A DNA stretch of 64,000 nt, taken from assembly GCF_003473485.1 (NCBI RefSeq), contig NC_053046.1, forward strand, positions 19,157,001 through 19,221,000, written 5' to 3'. Below the pieces are notes generated by a model that was not told where the DNA came from, did not search any database, and worked only from the letters and a program-made list of their open reading frames with translations. Position numbers and translations under genes: made by a program. Shown in pieces: positions 10,141-21,951 of this stretch. This DNA comes from Medicago truncatula. Taxonomy: Eukaryota > Streptophyta > Magnoliopsida > Fabales > Fabaceae. Position 1 is the first letter of the stretch. Every line of letters starts with the position of its first letter.

Positions 10141-11055
10141 ATAAGGATTAAATTAATCCCTAAACTATATCATCACTCGTCCATCTTTAAATCAACTAAA
10201 ATAACAAAATAAAACAAAGCTTAACTACAAAATTATTTATTTCAGCTCAAAAAACTAAATTAACTATTTATTCAATTAAAAATTATACTACTATTGGAAG
10301 GGGCCGCGCGAACGCAGGCCCCCGCTGCAACAAATTATGATGTAGGCTCCACCACTTGGGTAGACCTTAGACTAGCACCCCTCCTAAGTGCAATGGAGGT
10401 CACTTGCCTAGGCCATGGGCCTTCTTGATCACCCATTGACCCCATCCAGGTAAGTATGTAATTCAATGTCATACCATTTTATTTTATAATCTCTTTCCCT
10501 CACTGTTTCAGCAAATCTCTCCGATGTGGGACTTCTAGTATGAAACCTATATACTACATGCACAAAGTCTGCACAACAAACCATGTGCTATGTTTTGTAT
10601 GGAATCAGAGAAGGCCACCATGGAAGAACAAGTGAAATTATTTGCAACAATTTAAACTCCTGAATCGCATAACCGACACCATTAAACATGTTAACCTTCA
10701 AATTTCCAACGAAAATCCTATGAGCATGTTGCGAGAACCCAACATCACTATCATAAGGATGGAAAGCTCTAACTTGAGTCCCCATACCAACAATTTCACC
10801 CCTTCCCTCCTGTCACGCATGTGCCTGTTCTCGGCTTTTCACGCCTTGTGGCTTAAAACTTTGATGTTAGAAATAAAGATAAGAAGCGAAGAGTCTATGA
10901 CGCCCTATTGCTCGTGGCAGGAGAAATCAAAATTAGACAAGATTTCATTTTCTCAGAGCATGAATAAGCCTTAAACACAATTTTATGTTTGGACCTTAAT
11001 TATACTCGTTTAAGTTTAGTTAGTTATTTAGTGGTTAAATGTTAGTTTAGTTAGT
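10141..11055. other. Intergenic DNA with an unassigned GC-richer repeat-like block
   Basis: No gene is supported. 10290-10560 is clearly richer in G+C than its surroundings, with the phrase CGATGTGGGACTTC that is common in plant LTR sequences. I could not find borders or a TSD. The open frame at 10642-10974 has no recognisable domain. Confidence 0.4.
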
Positions 11056-11400
11056 ATGAAATTCCTAACTTAAGTGCAGTTTCTTGGAGTGTGATGATTT
11101 CTGAATATACGAAAGTGGGTGATGTTGATTCGGCTAAATTGTTCTTCGATGAAGCGCCTGAGAAGGATAAAGGAATATGGGGTGCAATGGTTTCTGGTTA
11201 TGTGCAAAATAGTTGCTTTAAGGAAAGTCTTTATTTGTTTCGTTTGATGCAGTTGACTGATATAGTACCTGATGAGTCTATATTTGTGAGTAATTCTGCT
11301 TGTGCTCATCTAGGTGCTTTGGATGTTGGGTTAAGATTCTCTCCATTTAAATTCATCGATATAGTACCGGATGAGTCTATATTTGTGAGCATTCTTTGTG
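11056..11400 (+). pseudogene. PPR gene fragment copied from 8022-8290 region
   Basis: The reading frame repeats the PPR at 7529-9106 almost residue for residue over VGDVDSAKLFFDEAPEKDKG and the following repeat, then diverges. A short piece, IVPDESIFVS, occurs twice (around 11260 and 11360), so the copy carries an internal duplication. It has no start, no N- or C-terminal domain and is flanked by non-coding DNA. It lies between the parent PPR gene and the LRR gene. Confidence 0.85.
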
Positions 11401-11832
11401 CTTTATACATCATGATTTTTTTTTATTACTGAATCACACCTTGTCTATAAGTGTATCTAGTTCTGATTTTTCTTATGAGTATTAACAAGAGTATTCGAAA
11501 AAAATAACAAATATATTTAGTAACTTGAAATATGATTAAAAATTACAAGAGTTTTCTCCAAATGGTGCTATATTTAAGGACATAGGTGGTATCATACTTC
11601 CTCTATTTTTGAAGTTGAAATCGAGAGTACATAACTATATCTATAGTGCAATGAACTTCCTACATACGTGAAAAGCTCATAATAAATAATAAACTTAAAA
11701 GAACTATTATTTATTGATGGCGACAATATAGCTTTGGCAAAAAATTAAATACCTATTTTGGCTATTTCACTGAGATAATAACATGAACTATTACACTTTC
11801 TGGAAGAAAAAATAAAATAAGATTGAGTTTCA
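11401..11832. other. 3' flank of LRR gene
   Basis: AT-rich; contains the presumed 3' UTR of the minus-strand LRR gene. Nothing else recognised. Confidence 0.5.
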
Positions 11833-14800
11833 TTAAACAAGGAATTCTGAATCAGATACTTCAAGCACTTTGTGCAAACCAATTGGATTGACACCAGGCC
11901 GGAATGCGTTTCCCTCGATGTACCTGCCAAGACCATATGATATGATTATTCAGTTCAATGAACACAAGATAAATGGTTGATTTACTCGATGATAGGAGAC
12001 TCACATTTCTTTCAAAAATGGATGCTTGTAAAAGGGTTCAGGAATTCTCCCTGAAAACTGATTGTGATCCAAGTACCTGAAATAAATATTAGAAATTTTT
12101 TATATTGATAATACTTCACGCAGATGCCAAACACATTTCTTGCAAGTATTAATATATGTTGGTCTATCTGGCAGAAAGCAAAGAAATCATGGCAAATTTC
12201 CATCTCTGTTTTTCACATGAAGACAAAATTTGAGCTCAAATAATCAGGCATTGAAGCCCATAGCATCAAATTAAGACCATTATTTGTCGGTGGGGAATTG
12301 ATAACAGGTAGTTAAGCATGAGTTTCTAGTTCATATATTGCATTAGAGGATTAAATGCCTAAAAGTTTACAAGTTTTGACAAAAAAGAGGAACAAAAAAC
12401 TTGCATCGAGTTTTCAGCAATAATACAGATTTAAAAATATATCTGTTACCAAGATATTTTTAAGTAAACATAGAAGAAATGCATAAACATCAGGAGGCAA
12501 ATGTAAAATAATTCAAAACAGGTGTCTTCTAGCAAAATACCAAATTTACTCATGAAATAATTAATCTGAGAGTTCCTATTTGACGAAGAATGCTTTTTAT
12601 ATACATATTTCAATGATCAAACCAACTATTTTCTACTCTACACTAATATATGCTTCATAACTAGTCCAGCGAACTATCAAATACATAATAGTAATGTTGA
12701 ATTGCAAACTTACAAGTATGTCAATTTAGGAATATGAGCAACGCTAGATGGTATGACTCCTGACATTTTGTTGTAGGAAAGATACCTGTCTCCAACAAAC
12801 GAACAATGCATTATAGGAATTTTCCAGCTAGATAGATCTTGACACAGTAAAATCATGTTTAACAGCACCATTGAAACACACATTAAGAGGCGGTAAAAGA
12901 GAAATACTTACAAGATTTCAAGACTGGATAAGTTAGCAAGTTGTGCAGGTATTCCTCCAGTAAAATAATTATTGTTTAGATATCTGGTTAGCAGAACAAA
13001 ATATGTTAATGTTGAGAGAAAACTGCAATTTATTTATTTAAGACCAAATGGAAATTTCTCAAGATAAATAATTGACAAACAAGAACTTACAAATTGCGTA
13101 GTGATGGAAAGCAACCTTCAATACGAATGAGTTCCCTTATGGTACCAACCAAATGATTGTTACCAGCATCCCTATAAACATGACAGTAATATAATGAGAC
13201 ATAATTGGTATGAGATATAAATATTCTCTGAAGTAGAAGATTGTGTTAATAGGATTTGAAAATTACAAGTGCCGAAGGTTTTGTAGAGTGCCCAATTCTG
13301 GTGGTATTCTTCCAGTCAAACGGTTTTCATGAAGATAAAGGTAACGTAGGTCAGGTAGATCTGCTAGCTCCCTGGGGATTTCACCCTTGAAACTGTTGAA
13401 GCTTAAGTACCTGCATAAGGATATCATATCTCAATTGTTAATAAAATGCAAAAATGCAGAAGGAAAGACTAACAAGCCAAAAGTTACCAAAAAGGTTAAG
13501 GCTACATACAGATGCGTCAAACTTTTAAGCTCTCCAATTTCTGGAGGAATTGCATCCTGCAGTTTGTTCCACCTCAAATTTCTGCAAGGAAACAACAGGT
13601 AAAAAAATGAACTGCATAATTCAAATAGTAGAGCCAAGCAATTAATGACAGTTAACATAGAAGTAGTGGAAAAAGCATAATCTTCAAAAATCAACAACTG
13701 TTATTAGCATAAAAATCTTGCCAATGGCATTGTACATCATTGTAATGATCACATCAAAATTGAGTATCTGAACCATATACAACAAAGAGAAATCAGAATC
13801 TAAGAGGGAGTAGAAAATTCGTACAGTATTTTAAGACGCTTCAACCGACCAATTTGAGGAGGAATAGGCCCTGTCAATTTGTTATTATGGAGATCCCTGC
13901 CAAAAGTGGACATTACTTCAATTACTAAGAGCTTGAAAGAAAGCGGAAAACTTGAAGTCTTTGAATGTAAAAAAACAAGATCAAAGGTAGACAAGCAGTA
14001 AGCAAGCAGTGTGTCATCATAACATGTGTCCCTGAATCTTCCATTTATTACTTTTTTGAGGAAAACAATGCAAAAACAAATCACAGTTATTCACCTTCTT
14101 AGTTAACATTATTTAGTCATTTTAGCTAACACAGATCTTCTACCCATGCACAAATGCTATATTGATCTCTACGTTAAATCTTTCAAAGTTGGGTATGCAC
14201 ATGAAAAGTCACAAGAGTAAACAAAGTTGATAGAACACCTAGGTATATTCTAGATGCAAGTGGGCCGTGGGGGAGAGAAGGGTAGTTAGTTAGTTAGTGA
14301 CGTGGAGCTAGATTCGTAGAGAGTGGGGAAGGGGTATTAGGAAATTTTGTTAAAGTTGGTCTAGGAGAGGTTTCTCTCTGGTTAGGAGATTATCCCTGGA
14401 ATAGGAGCTTTGGCTTGGCTTTGGTCTATTTTGATTTTTCTGCTGTAAGAGCATCTTTGTTGCATACCTGGATCGCCGCAACTAACTGAATATAGAAAAA
14501 GGGATTGAAATGCACAAAACTGGAAGTAAGGTGTATTATTTCGGAAAGTGTCAGATAACTGCAAAATGTATAATATCCTGATATTCACAGAGGTAAGCTC
14601 CTACAGAGAACATTCTCTGTCCATAAGACCATAACTAAAGAAATGGTTTTCCCAAAAGATACCTTTTCTTTATCCTTCAGTCTCTATATAACAAACTCAA
14701 CCCGCTCTCTCTATCCTCCCGTAACTAACTATCCCTTCTCTAATTTTCCTCTTTGGATGACTCTAAGTGGGCCTAGGACAATTAGGCCTACAAATACATA

Positions 14801-15913
14801 CATGGTACCTAACAATCTTGCTCAATTTTCATTCATTAAACATACTAGTCATTGCAAAATATAATTAGTTGGTTCTATCAAAAGTCCTTAAATTTCAATC
14901 ATACATTATATACTACTAAATTCACTGTCCACCACAAAACTCTTCAAATATACCATTGTACACTAGGAAACAACTTTTCGCCACCAAGAAGGTACTATCA
15001 TTTACCAAGCCAATTAAAATCCCTATAATTTTGCAAAACTACATGAAAAACATACACACACAAACCCCTTCCCCAATTGCCATCCAACTCCAACACAACC
15101 ATATGGATCAAGCATGGTTTTGAAAATGAAAAAACTTAAGTATTACCCTATATGTGTTGTTTATGTTGTTCACTACACATAAGTTTTTCCCTTTAAAAAG
15201 GTGACATGTCAGCATGGTACGCGATTGAGGCTAAATTAGCCGTCTTTTACCGCAATTCTCTACACTAAAAAGAATCGTGATTCAACCACAATTGCGAATT
15301 AAAACTTCGGTATCAAGCAACAACGCGTAATCTTTAAGCAATTACAAGGATCAAAAGATAAGCCAACACAAATTAAGTAAGTTACTTACAGCCGTGTAAG
15401 ATCCAATAAGCTTGTAACAGCAGTAGGAAAAGGTCCAACAATCGAAACAGCATACACCTCACTACAAATAACAACAAAACCAATCTCAATTACACTAATA
15501 TCACACCACAAATCTAATCTATAACAAAAACTTTCTAAAATTAAAAAAACCAATTTTTTTTTCCCAAAAAATAAAGCAATACTTACAGTTCAGTTACAAC
15601 ACGATAATCACCGACAGTGGAACAAGTAACACCAGACCAAGCAGGAAGATCACCATCACCACAAGGATCATCACCAACCCAAGCATACACTACTCTCCAA
15701 CCAAGTGAAGCTTTGATCTCATTCAAAGCCTTAACTGCAAATCAAAAACCCATCAAATCAAATCAAAAATAGAATTAACGGAATCAGAGAAAGATTGAAA
15801 AAGGGTATTGTTTGTTTACCGTCACGTTTAAGGGTCTTGCAGTGTGCAAAATTGAGAATTGAAAGAGCGAGAATGAAGATGAAGGAAAGTGAAGTAAAGG
15901 GTATTCGCAACAT
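11833..15913 (-). CDS. Secreted leucine-rich-repeat protein, 11 exons
   Basis: Exons on the minus strand: 15913-15820, 15734-15587, 15461-15390, 13896-13825, 13581-13510, 13410-13267, 13171-13091, 12983-12912, 12785-12714, 12076-12005 and 11923-11833. All introns are GT...AG. Seven exons are exactly 72 nt, one 144 and one 81, the one-exon-per-LRR pattern; total 990 nt, 329 residues. A signal peptide (MLRIPFTSLSFIFILALSIL to C25) is followed by an LRR N-cap with paired Cys (WVGDDPCGDGDLPAWSGVTC) and about 9 LRRs of the plant extracellular type. There is no transmembrane segment and no kinase, so it should act in the apoplast, perhaps as a binding partner of receptor kinases. It closely resembles the Arabidopsis At5g61240 family. 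The first in-frame ATG sets the start. Confidence 0.93.
14458..14814 (-). mobile_element. Solo LTR (357 bp) in LRR-gene intron 3, 5-bp TSD
   Basis: The borders are TGTTGCATACC at the left and GGTACCTAACA at the right, flanked by ATCTT at 14453-14457 and 14815-14819. On the minus strand it starts TGTTAGGTACC and has a TTATATAGAG promoter-like box, so minus orientation is likely. The size suits a copia element. Related text (GTAGTTAGTTAG) occurs just upstream at 14232-14450 in the other orientation and may be a remnant of another LTR. It lies within the 1.5-kb intron between exons 3 and 4. Confidence 0.8.
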
Positions 15914-16063
15914 TTTGATTTTGTTTGTCGTAGATCTGAATGAATGAAAGTGTTGTTGTTGATGATTTTGGTTTTTGGTGATTTGATTTGATTTGATTAA
16001 AGAAATCGAAGTTGAGGTAACGCGGAAGGAATGAACGAACAAGCTGGAAAATGGAAATCTCAC

Positions 16064-16397
16064 TACTCTCTAGTCGGCACTGCTATTTTCATACTCTCTT
16101 TCTTCCTCTTTTTATTTACTAGTACTGTTTTTGTGTTTTTAACTAACTCTTTGAATATGTTTTCACTACTCTCATCTTAATGATTTTATAAAATCTAATC
16201 ATTATTAAATTAGATTAATTAATAATAAGAAAGTCATAACTCTTTTTATAAGCAAATAGACAGGAAGGGTATTAAGAAGAATTGAAAAAGTCCCAACTAG
16301 ATTGACATACATTCAACTGAAACTTCATCCTTTATCGCTTACTCAATATATATTATTAAAAAAAATATACAAGAGGGGGACTAAACCAAAAAATTTG
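16064..16397. other. Intergenic DNA, LRR gene promoter side
   Basis: This holds the presumed promoter and 5' leader of the minus-strand LRR gene. No sharp TATA box or other element stands out. Confidence 0.4.
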
Positions 16398-16482
16398 TCC
16401 TCGTGAGCTTAGCTCAGTTGGTATAGACAATGCATAATATATGCAATGTTTGGGGTTCAAATCCTGGTCACCACCAAAAAAT
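16398..16482 (+). mobile_element. Short tRNA-derived SINE-like unit
   Basis: It carries an A box (TAGCTCAGTTGG) and a B box (GGGTTCAAATCC) of a pol III promoter and ends CCACCAAAAAATAA. It does not fold as a normal tRNA because the anticodon region is changed (ACAATGCATAATATATGC). The same head occurs at 38747-38831, where a clear TSD exists. No convincing TSD here. Confidence 0.65.
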
Positions 16483-16566
16483 AAACAAAACACTCAAAAG
16501 ACAAGCGAAAATAAACTAGAAATGAAAAGCCTAGAGGAACATATAATTAGGTAAACCAATACGGTC

Positions 16567-16839
16567 TCAGTAGAAGTCCTGCAATAAAAACCGAGGTATA
16601 GTTTCTAACCAAATGATACCATAAATAGAATATTTGTAATATGCTAATTTGTCCGCACAACAGTTTTCTTCACGGAAAATATGAGAGCAAAAAGAGTTAA
16701 TCCCCAAATGTAAACAATTATGCCAACCGTTTCTCAGACAAAACATGATAATATCTGGATTCTTAAAAGCATGAAAAGCAGAAGTGGAGTCACTCTCTAA
16801 CCAAAGGCGCTCCCAAGCATGAGAAGCAGCAAACTCCAT
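16567..16839 (-). pseudogene. LINE RNase H fragment
   Basis: The 90-codon frame reads EFAASHAWERLWLESDSTSA and ends with FREENCCADKLAYY, the conserved middle and C-terminal blocks of LINE RNase H. The first catalytic block is missing. It is a truncated remnant on the minus strand with no gene around it. Confidence 0.8.
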
Positions 16840-17284
16840 TGCGAAAATTAAAATTTAGAATTTGCATACTCTTTTTTTTTGTTAGGTACGACGTTTGCAT
16901 TATTGTTTAGTCGTAATTGTCTTTTTTCAGAAAACTTATGGATAGGTAAAGGATTTTCTACTTCTAATCAAGATTTTCTCCAACCTCGAAAACAAGAAAT
17001 CAAACTTATGACCACTTACTCATATGGTTTAAGTTTTTTACCACTTGAACTAATCCATTTTTTAAAATATTCCATTGTTGGTTATTTGAATACTCTACAT
17101 CCTACAAAAGAGAAATTGTACTTTGATTAATCATGTTTCGTGCTGATTTTGAATTCCGTCGATCAATTTGCTTAAGAATTCTCTTCACACAATGAGTGAT
17201 GAAAAATAAAATTTTAAGAATGTGTCAAAAAATATATGAATCAACAATATTGAATCATCTCTTTTAGTATGGTGGCCTCTATGT

Positions 17285-18060
17285 TTGCGTTAGGCTGAGA
17301 GGAAGGGGGTGAGGCATGGAGGTGGCAGAGACGGTTGTGAGAGGAAGAGTTATTAGTGGAATTTATTGGTATTCTTCATGATGTTTCTTTGCATACTAAC
17401 CTTTCAGATAAGTGGCAGTGGCAGCTTGACCCTCTCCGGGGTTATTCTGTTTGCGGCGTGGTTCATTCTTTCGGTTTTTTGCGTGGAGATTGCTTCGTGA
17501 CAGATTGCCAACTAAGTCAAATTTGGCATCTCGTGGCATTGTTCATGCTAAAAACCAACCATGTGTTTCCGGTTGCGGTCAAGTTGAATATGGTCAGGAT
17601 TTATTCTTAAATTGCGGCACATTCAACTCTCTTTGGTCCTTAGTTCGGCATTGGATTAGCTTTGCGGGCGTGGATTCTCATGTTCTTTCAGATCATTTTA
17701 TCCAATTTATTCATGCAACAGGTGGTCTGAAAGTGCGGCATTCTTTTTTTACAGCTGATTTAGCACCTATATGTGTGGGTGGTGTGGAACGAATGTAATA
17801 ACAGATTGTTTAAGAATTTAGAGTGTTCCATACCACAATTGTTGGACAAATTTAAATATTATTCTTTGTCATGGTTGCAAGCAAATTTTGTGTATGGCTC
17901 TCAATATTGGTGGTCAAGCCCCTTTACTTGTTTGGGCATCGACTAATTTTTATTTATCTTTAGCTAACTGTTTATACATTTTTGAGATTTTTTTTAGTAC
18001 GCCTTGTGCTGAGAAAACCTCTCTATTGGTGTTAATATAATCATTTTTGTTTGTTAAAAA
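17285..18060 (+). mobile_element. LINE 3' fragment (zf-RVT region and 3' UTR), frameshifted
   Basis: Two overlapping frames together give WQWQLDPLRGYSV, RFFAWRLLRDRLPTKSNLAS and the Cys-rich CVSGCGQVEYGQDLFLNC, the zinc-ribbon end of ORF2. Frameshifts occur near 17480 and 17800. The end of the coding part (CTTGTTTGGGCATCGACTAA) and a 3' UTR box ending in GCCTTGTGCT are shared with the LINE fragment at 23081-23690, so both come from one family. An A-rich tail lies near 18055. Confidence 0.8.
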
Positions 18061-19136
18061 AACTTATCTATACTTATCCCTCCTTGATTTTTTACTCTCG
18101 ATTATTTATTTATTTATTTATTTTTTAGCGAAGAGATAGATAGAGAGATATAAAGGATTCATAATCAATAGTAAATCCATTAGGATGAATGTGGCGGAAA
18201 ACCCTCCTCAATGTGCCAAATCTATTTTAGAGTTCGATTCACAAATCACTTTATACCCATCATGTTGTTGAACCAACTATATCCCTTGAGTGACGTCAAA
18301 TAATTCAACATTCAAATTAGTGGTGCACCCACAACAACTTGAATCACCAAATTCAATCCCAATAAAATTTCTAATCAAATCACCATAGCCATTGTGCATT
18401 AGGTTGTCAAGGGATAATTTCTAACCAAATTTCTAATTTGGTTGATGAATTACTAGAGCGTGAACTCGTGTAATGCACGAGCATAAAGGTGAAGATTGAT
18501 ATCTTTTTTTTTTTTTTTTCTACAATAATTAATGTCTTGTATTGATAAGATAAAAATTTGTCCTAAAATAAAAATTTGTGAAAGTAGCAACAAAATAATT
18601 TGGTAAGAATAAATAACAGTAACGTGGTGAATTTTCATATAAAAATAGCCGAAAATAGACAAATTATTAAAAGAAAAGTGGAAGCATCCACAATGAAGAT
18701 ATTCAATTTTGAGTGCTTAAGTGACTCACATATTGTATATACGCAGTTTATTTATAATTTTTTTTTACATTGTATTGTATTTAATAAGCACTCTATCATT
18801 CACGCTTGAAATGTTAACTTAGAGGTAAAGTTTTAACCTTGTAATTTAAAGGTGTTGGGTTCAAAACCAATTGATAAAAAATTTCCCCTTGAAGCCCTCT
18901 TCTATCTTCCCCTTAGGGTACCTATGAGACATCAATACTTATGAAGTTAAGTCTCTCATTGAGGCTGGTCTAAGTAACTTAGTAAACCTCTTTGTTGTCG
19001 TTTCTTAGTCGAAAAGTGCTTTGATAATTTTGTGTTTGGTTGAAAGTTAAGTAATGTGTCGTCGGTAATTATTTAGATTTGAACTCAAATCTTTCTTCAT
19101 CTTTAACCGAAGTTTATTAACAATTTAATCTCAACC

Positions 19137-19152
19137 CATTTTTTTTACAAGG
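19137..19152 (-). mobile_element. Micro-retroposon candidate, 16 nt, 14-bp TSD
   Basis: ATTTAATCTCAACC is repeated exactly at 19123-19136 and 19153-19166. The 16 nt between read CCTTGTAAAAAAAATG on the minus strand. Confidence 0.65.
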
Positions 19153-19501
19153 ATTTAATCTCAACCATGATAATTACTCTCTCTTAATTATTTAATTGTT
19201 AGTTAATCACATTTGAATTTTTTTTCTTACATTATATTACATTCACGTGTGCATTAACCTAAATTAATCAGCAAACTCTCACATTAATTTTGCCAAATTT
19301 CATTTTAGATATTCTAGTACAAAGACTCCAACCGTTTCCTACAACCTAACTAAGCATAAATTTGCAATCCCCCTTTCACACCTGAAATTTCTCCAATCAT
19401 ACAAGCATCCTACTTGTTGGAATGAAATTAAATTAGGTACATTTCAATAACAATAGATATACCTTTCAAATCAATATGAATATGATATCTAACTGTATCA
19501 A

Positions 19502-19517
19502 CTTGTCCAAAAAAAAA
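19502..19517 (+). mobile_element. Micro-retroposon candidate, 16 nt, 15-bp TSD
   Basis: ATCTAACTGTATCAA (19487-19501) and ATCTAACTATATCAA (19518-19532) match at 14 of 15 bases. The insert is CTTGTCC followed by an A run. Confidence 0.65.
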
Positions 19518-19928
19518 ATCTAACTATATCAAATACAAATCAAGAAAAAAAAAGCAACCAAAGAGATAACCATAATATGATACATCTAGCGTAATAATCC
19601 ACGCAACAAAATAAGTGGTTGATGCACAATGTGTATAAGTGTTGTAAACTTCGATTCACTTTATTCATATTCATCAAAATACTAAAAAGAAAATGCATAC
19701 AAAGTCTTATCCATTTATTCCAATACCAATTATACATTTTATAAATGAATACTAAAATTTAAAAAAAAATGATAAGTAACCGACAAGTTACCAATGAACC
19801 CATTTGACATTTAGCCATAAATAGATACATATACTGGTCCTTTGGTGGGTCCATATTAATGAAATTCATGGGGTCCTCCTGACCCCTAACTCCAACCATA
19901 TTCTCTTCAAATTTGCCCCAAAAAGGTC

Positions 19929-20040
19929 CATTTCCATGCTTGTTTTCAGATTCAGCTCTTCCCTTTTTCAACATTCTCATACAACACAACTCTATGGTCC
20001 TAATTAAAAGACAGAAAAACCAAAAACAAGCATGGAAATG
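19929..20040. repeat. Perfect 19-bp inverted repeat with about 73-bp loop
   Basis: CCATTTCCATGCTTGTTTT near 19929 is exactly complementary to AAAACAAGCATGGAAATGG near 20022. The flanks do not continue the match, so it is not an obvious MITE. It lies about 500 bp past the CLE stop codon. Confidence 0.55.
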
Positions 20041-20553
20041 GGAATTTACTCAATTCAATTCACCAAGCCTTAAAACTATAAGGAAATTATTCTTTATAAT
20101 AAAATACAGTATACAAATTTGGTTACAAAAGAAAACAAACGTAGCATATAGTATCTAATGATTTTAAATTGCAGTTGCAGTCACATTGCAAACTTTTATA
20201 TTGTAGAATAATACGGAGATGCGACTGAAATTATAATTCCGTTGCGAAGACTTCAAAATCCTTTATGTTGCGCTTGAAATTATGGTTGTGGACCGCACTT
20301 TAAAACCATGAACGAAGTAAAAATAAACCTCGGTTTGTGAGCTTCGAGTTGCTATCCTCTCCAAAGATTGTATCTTTCTGCATGCCACAGTAGTTCTAGG
20401 CTTCTAGCTATTGTTGAATATATAAATATTCATTCTATAAAAGGGTACACCCAAGAAAGGTGATAAATATAAACTCTGAAGAAAGAATCAAAAGGGTTTC
20501 ATGAATATGGTGATTTTTGATTGCTTGTGGAATAGGTAGAAGTAGAAACAGAA

Positions 20554-20859
20554 TCAGTTGTGAAGAGGGTTTGGTCCAGTTGGAACTCTTCTCTTCTCAG
20601 CACCAAATCTTGGATCAATACCATAATCATGAGAAGGTGAAACTTGGTTATGCAATCTTTGATGGATTCTTTGGAGATTAATGCATAAAGAATGAGTGTT
20701 TCTTTTAGAAAAAGAATCACAATAAAGAAGATGTTGTTGTTGGTTGTTTTGAGTGTTTCTTGATGAAGGTGAAGATGGTTTTGTTTGTGAATGAAGTCTA
20801 CAATTACCTAAAGAGAAGAAAAAGAGAAGAAAGAAGAAGATAATAACGGTTCTCTTCAT
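20554..20859 (-). CDS. CLE signalling-peptide precursor
   Basis: A 101-residue intronless precursor. Residues 1-20 (MKRTVIIFFFLLFFFSLGNC) are a signal peptide. The variable middle includes CDSFSKRNTHSLCINLQRIH. The last 12 residues, RRVPTGPNPLHN, are a complete CLE motif ending exactly at the stop codon. CLE dodecapeptides are cut out, hydroxylated on prolines and often arabinosylated, and act in the apoplast on CLV1/BAM-type receptor kinases. The IDPRFGAEKR lead-in and the RRVP-GPNPLH core resemble the Arabidopsis CLE8-CLE13 group. The KR just before the motif suits processing. I cannot say which legume CLE number this is. Confidence 0.92.
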   Translation of the reverse strand: MKRTVIIFFFLLFFFSLGNCRLHSQTKPSSPSSRNTQNNQQQHLLYCDSFSKRNTHSLCINLQRIHQRLHNQVSPSHDYGIDPRFGAEKRRVPTGPNPLHN

Positions 20860-21162
20860 TTCTAAAACAGAGAAAAACAGAGGAATGAGAAGTGAAAAGT
20901 GATGTTTGTGTTGTTTATGGGATAGAAAATGATGATGAAAAAGAAGGGTTTGTGTGAATGAAGAAAATGATGAAGTTTAAAGAAAATGAGAGTATTAATG
21001 CAAAGCAAGAGACACATGAAGATGTGTAAAGAAAGGGGGGGCTAGGTCAATTAATTTTAGGGTTTTGGATATGTAGTCACAAATCAAGTACACATCTTTC
21101 AATCTCATCAAAAGAGTCATGGAATTTATATGTGGATTTTTATGGAGGGTACGGTGTGGATT

Positions 21163-21171
21163 ATTTATATA
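21163..21171 (-). promoter_or_regulatory. Possible TATA box of the CLE gene
   Basis: TATATAAAT on the minus strand, about 300 bp upstream of the CLE ATG. The long leader this implies is plausible but unproven. Confidence 0.3.
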
Positions 21172-21411
21172 CCTTAACATAGGATTCAAACAATTGTCAT
21201 TTCCTTGGTAGGCCAAACAAAAAGAAAGTTGGGTTGGAGAGGGAAAATGTTATTTTGGGTTGGATGATTTTAGTGACCTATTGTGTATGGATGGTTGTGT
21301 TTGACTAGTTTGTGTTCATGACGTATCCCTATAATTATTTCTTATTTCTTATCATAAATCAAGATTGTTAATGTTTGATCTTGTGTTTAATTCTAATCTA
21401 CTAGTGGTAGG

Positions 21412-21615
21412 TCATTTGTATACTTTGATAAAGGGATATACTAACAATTGAAGAATTAGTTAGTTATTGCTGATTTTGCTACATTTCATTAACAAGAAAT
21501 CTATAAATTATTTTTTGTATTTTTATATAAAAAAGGTTGATTGTACTGATTTAGGATATAAGAGTAACAAAATGGTTAATGTGCTTTAGTTATCATTTTG
21601 GAGAACCCAAGTTTA
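21412..21615 (+). repeat. Direct repeat flanking nested transposons, copy 1
   Basis: This segment matches 22899-23080 in the same orientation; shared text includes TATACTTTGATAAAGGG, ATACTAACAATTGAA and TAGTTATTGCTGATTTT. The two copies flank the nested MULE/hAT block. The divergence is moderate by eye. Confidence 0.7.
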
Positions 21616-21951
21616 AATTTTGTCTGAAGTAATCATTAATCATATTTTACGTATTTTTCGACTGAACTCAAAATTATTAAGACACTATTTCTCTAGAAAG
21701 TGGAGGGTTAAGAAATAAATATTATGATTATGAACTCAAAATTATTAAGACGTTATTTACTTGTTTAAATACTTGTATTTTTTAGTCATGTAATATGGTA
21801 AGGGAAATGTTAACCGATGCATCGGGGCATTGGTTAAGGAATCAAATATGATAGTATTTGCATTGAAAGTTGTGTAGTCAATGCATTAAAAGTTTAAAAA
21901 AAAATTGAGTTAAAATTTCCTCTTTTGGCTTCCTTAACCAGTGCCCCGAGG

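Larger units (their letters stand above)
18061..20553. other. Intergenic DNA downstream of CLE gene
   Basis: About 2.5 kb of AT-rich DNA without a supported gene. It contains two micro-retroposon candidates (19137-19152 and 19502-19517) and a 19-bp inverted repeat (about 19929-20040). A poly-T run lies near 18500. Confidence 0.5.

Noticed and set aside
15914-16063. N-terminal extension of the LRR protein
   Set aside because: The frame is open upstream but begins at GTG with no ATG before 15913; the ATG at 15911-15913 gives a good signal peptide.
16398-16482. Functional tRNA gene
   Set aside because: A and B boxes are present, but the anticodon stem and the acceptor stem do not pair and the unit ends in an A-rich tail, as in the other copy with a TSD.
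19759-19989. Small minus-strand gene (76 codons)
   Set aside because: No family recognised and no leader or tail signals; it overlaps the 19-bp inverted repeat. Kept as non-coding for now.
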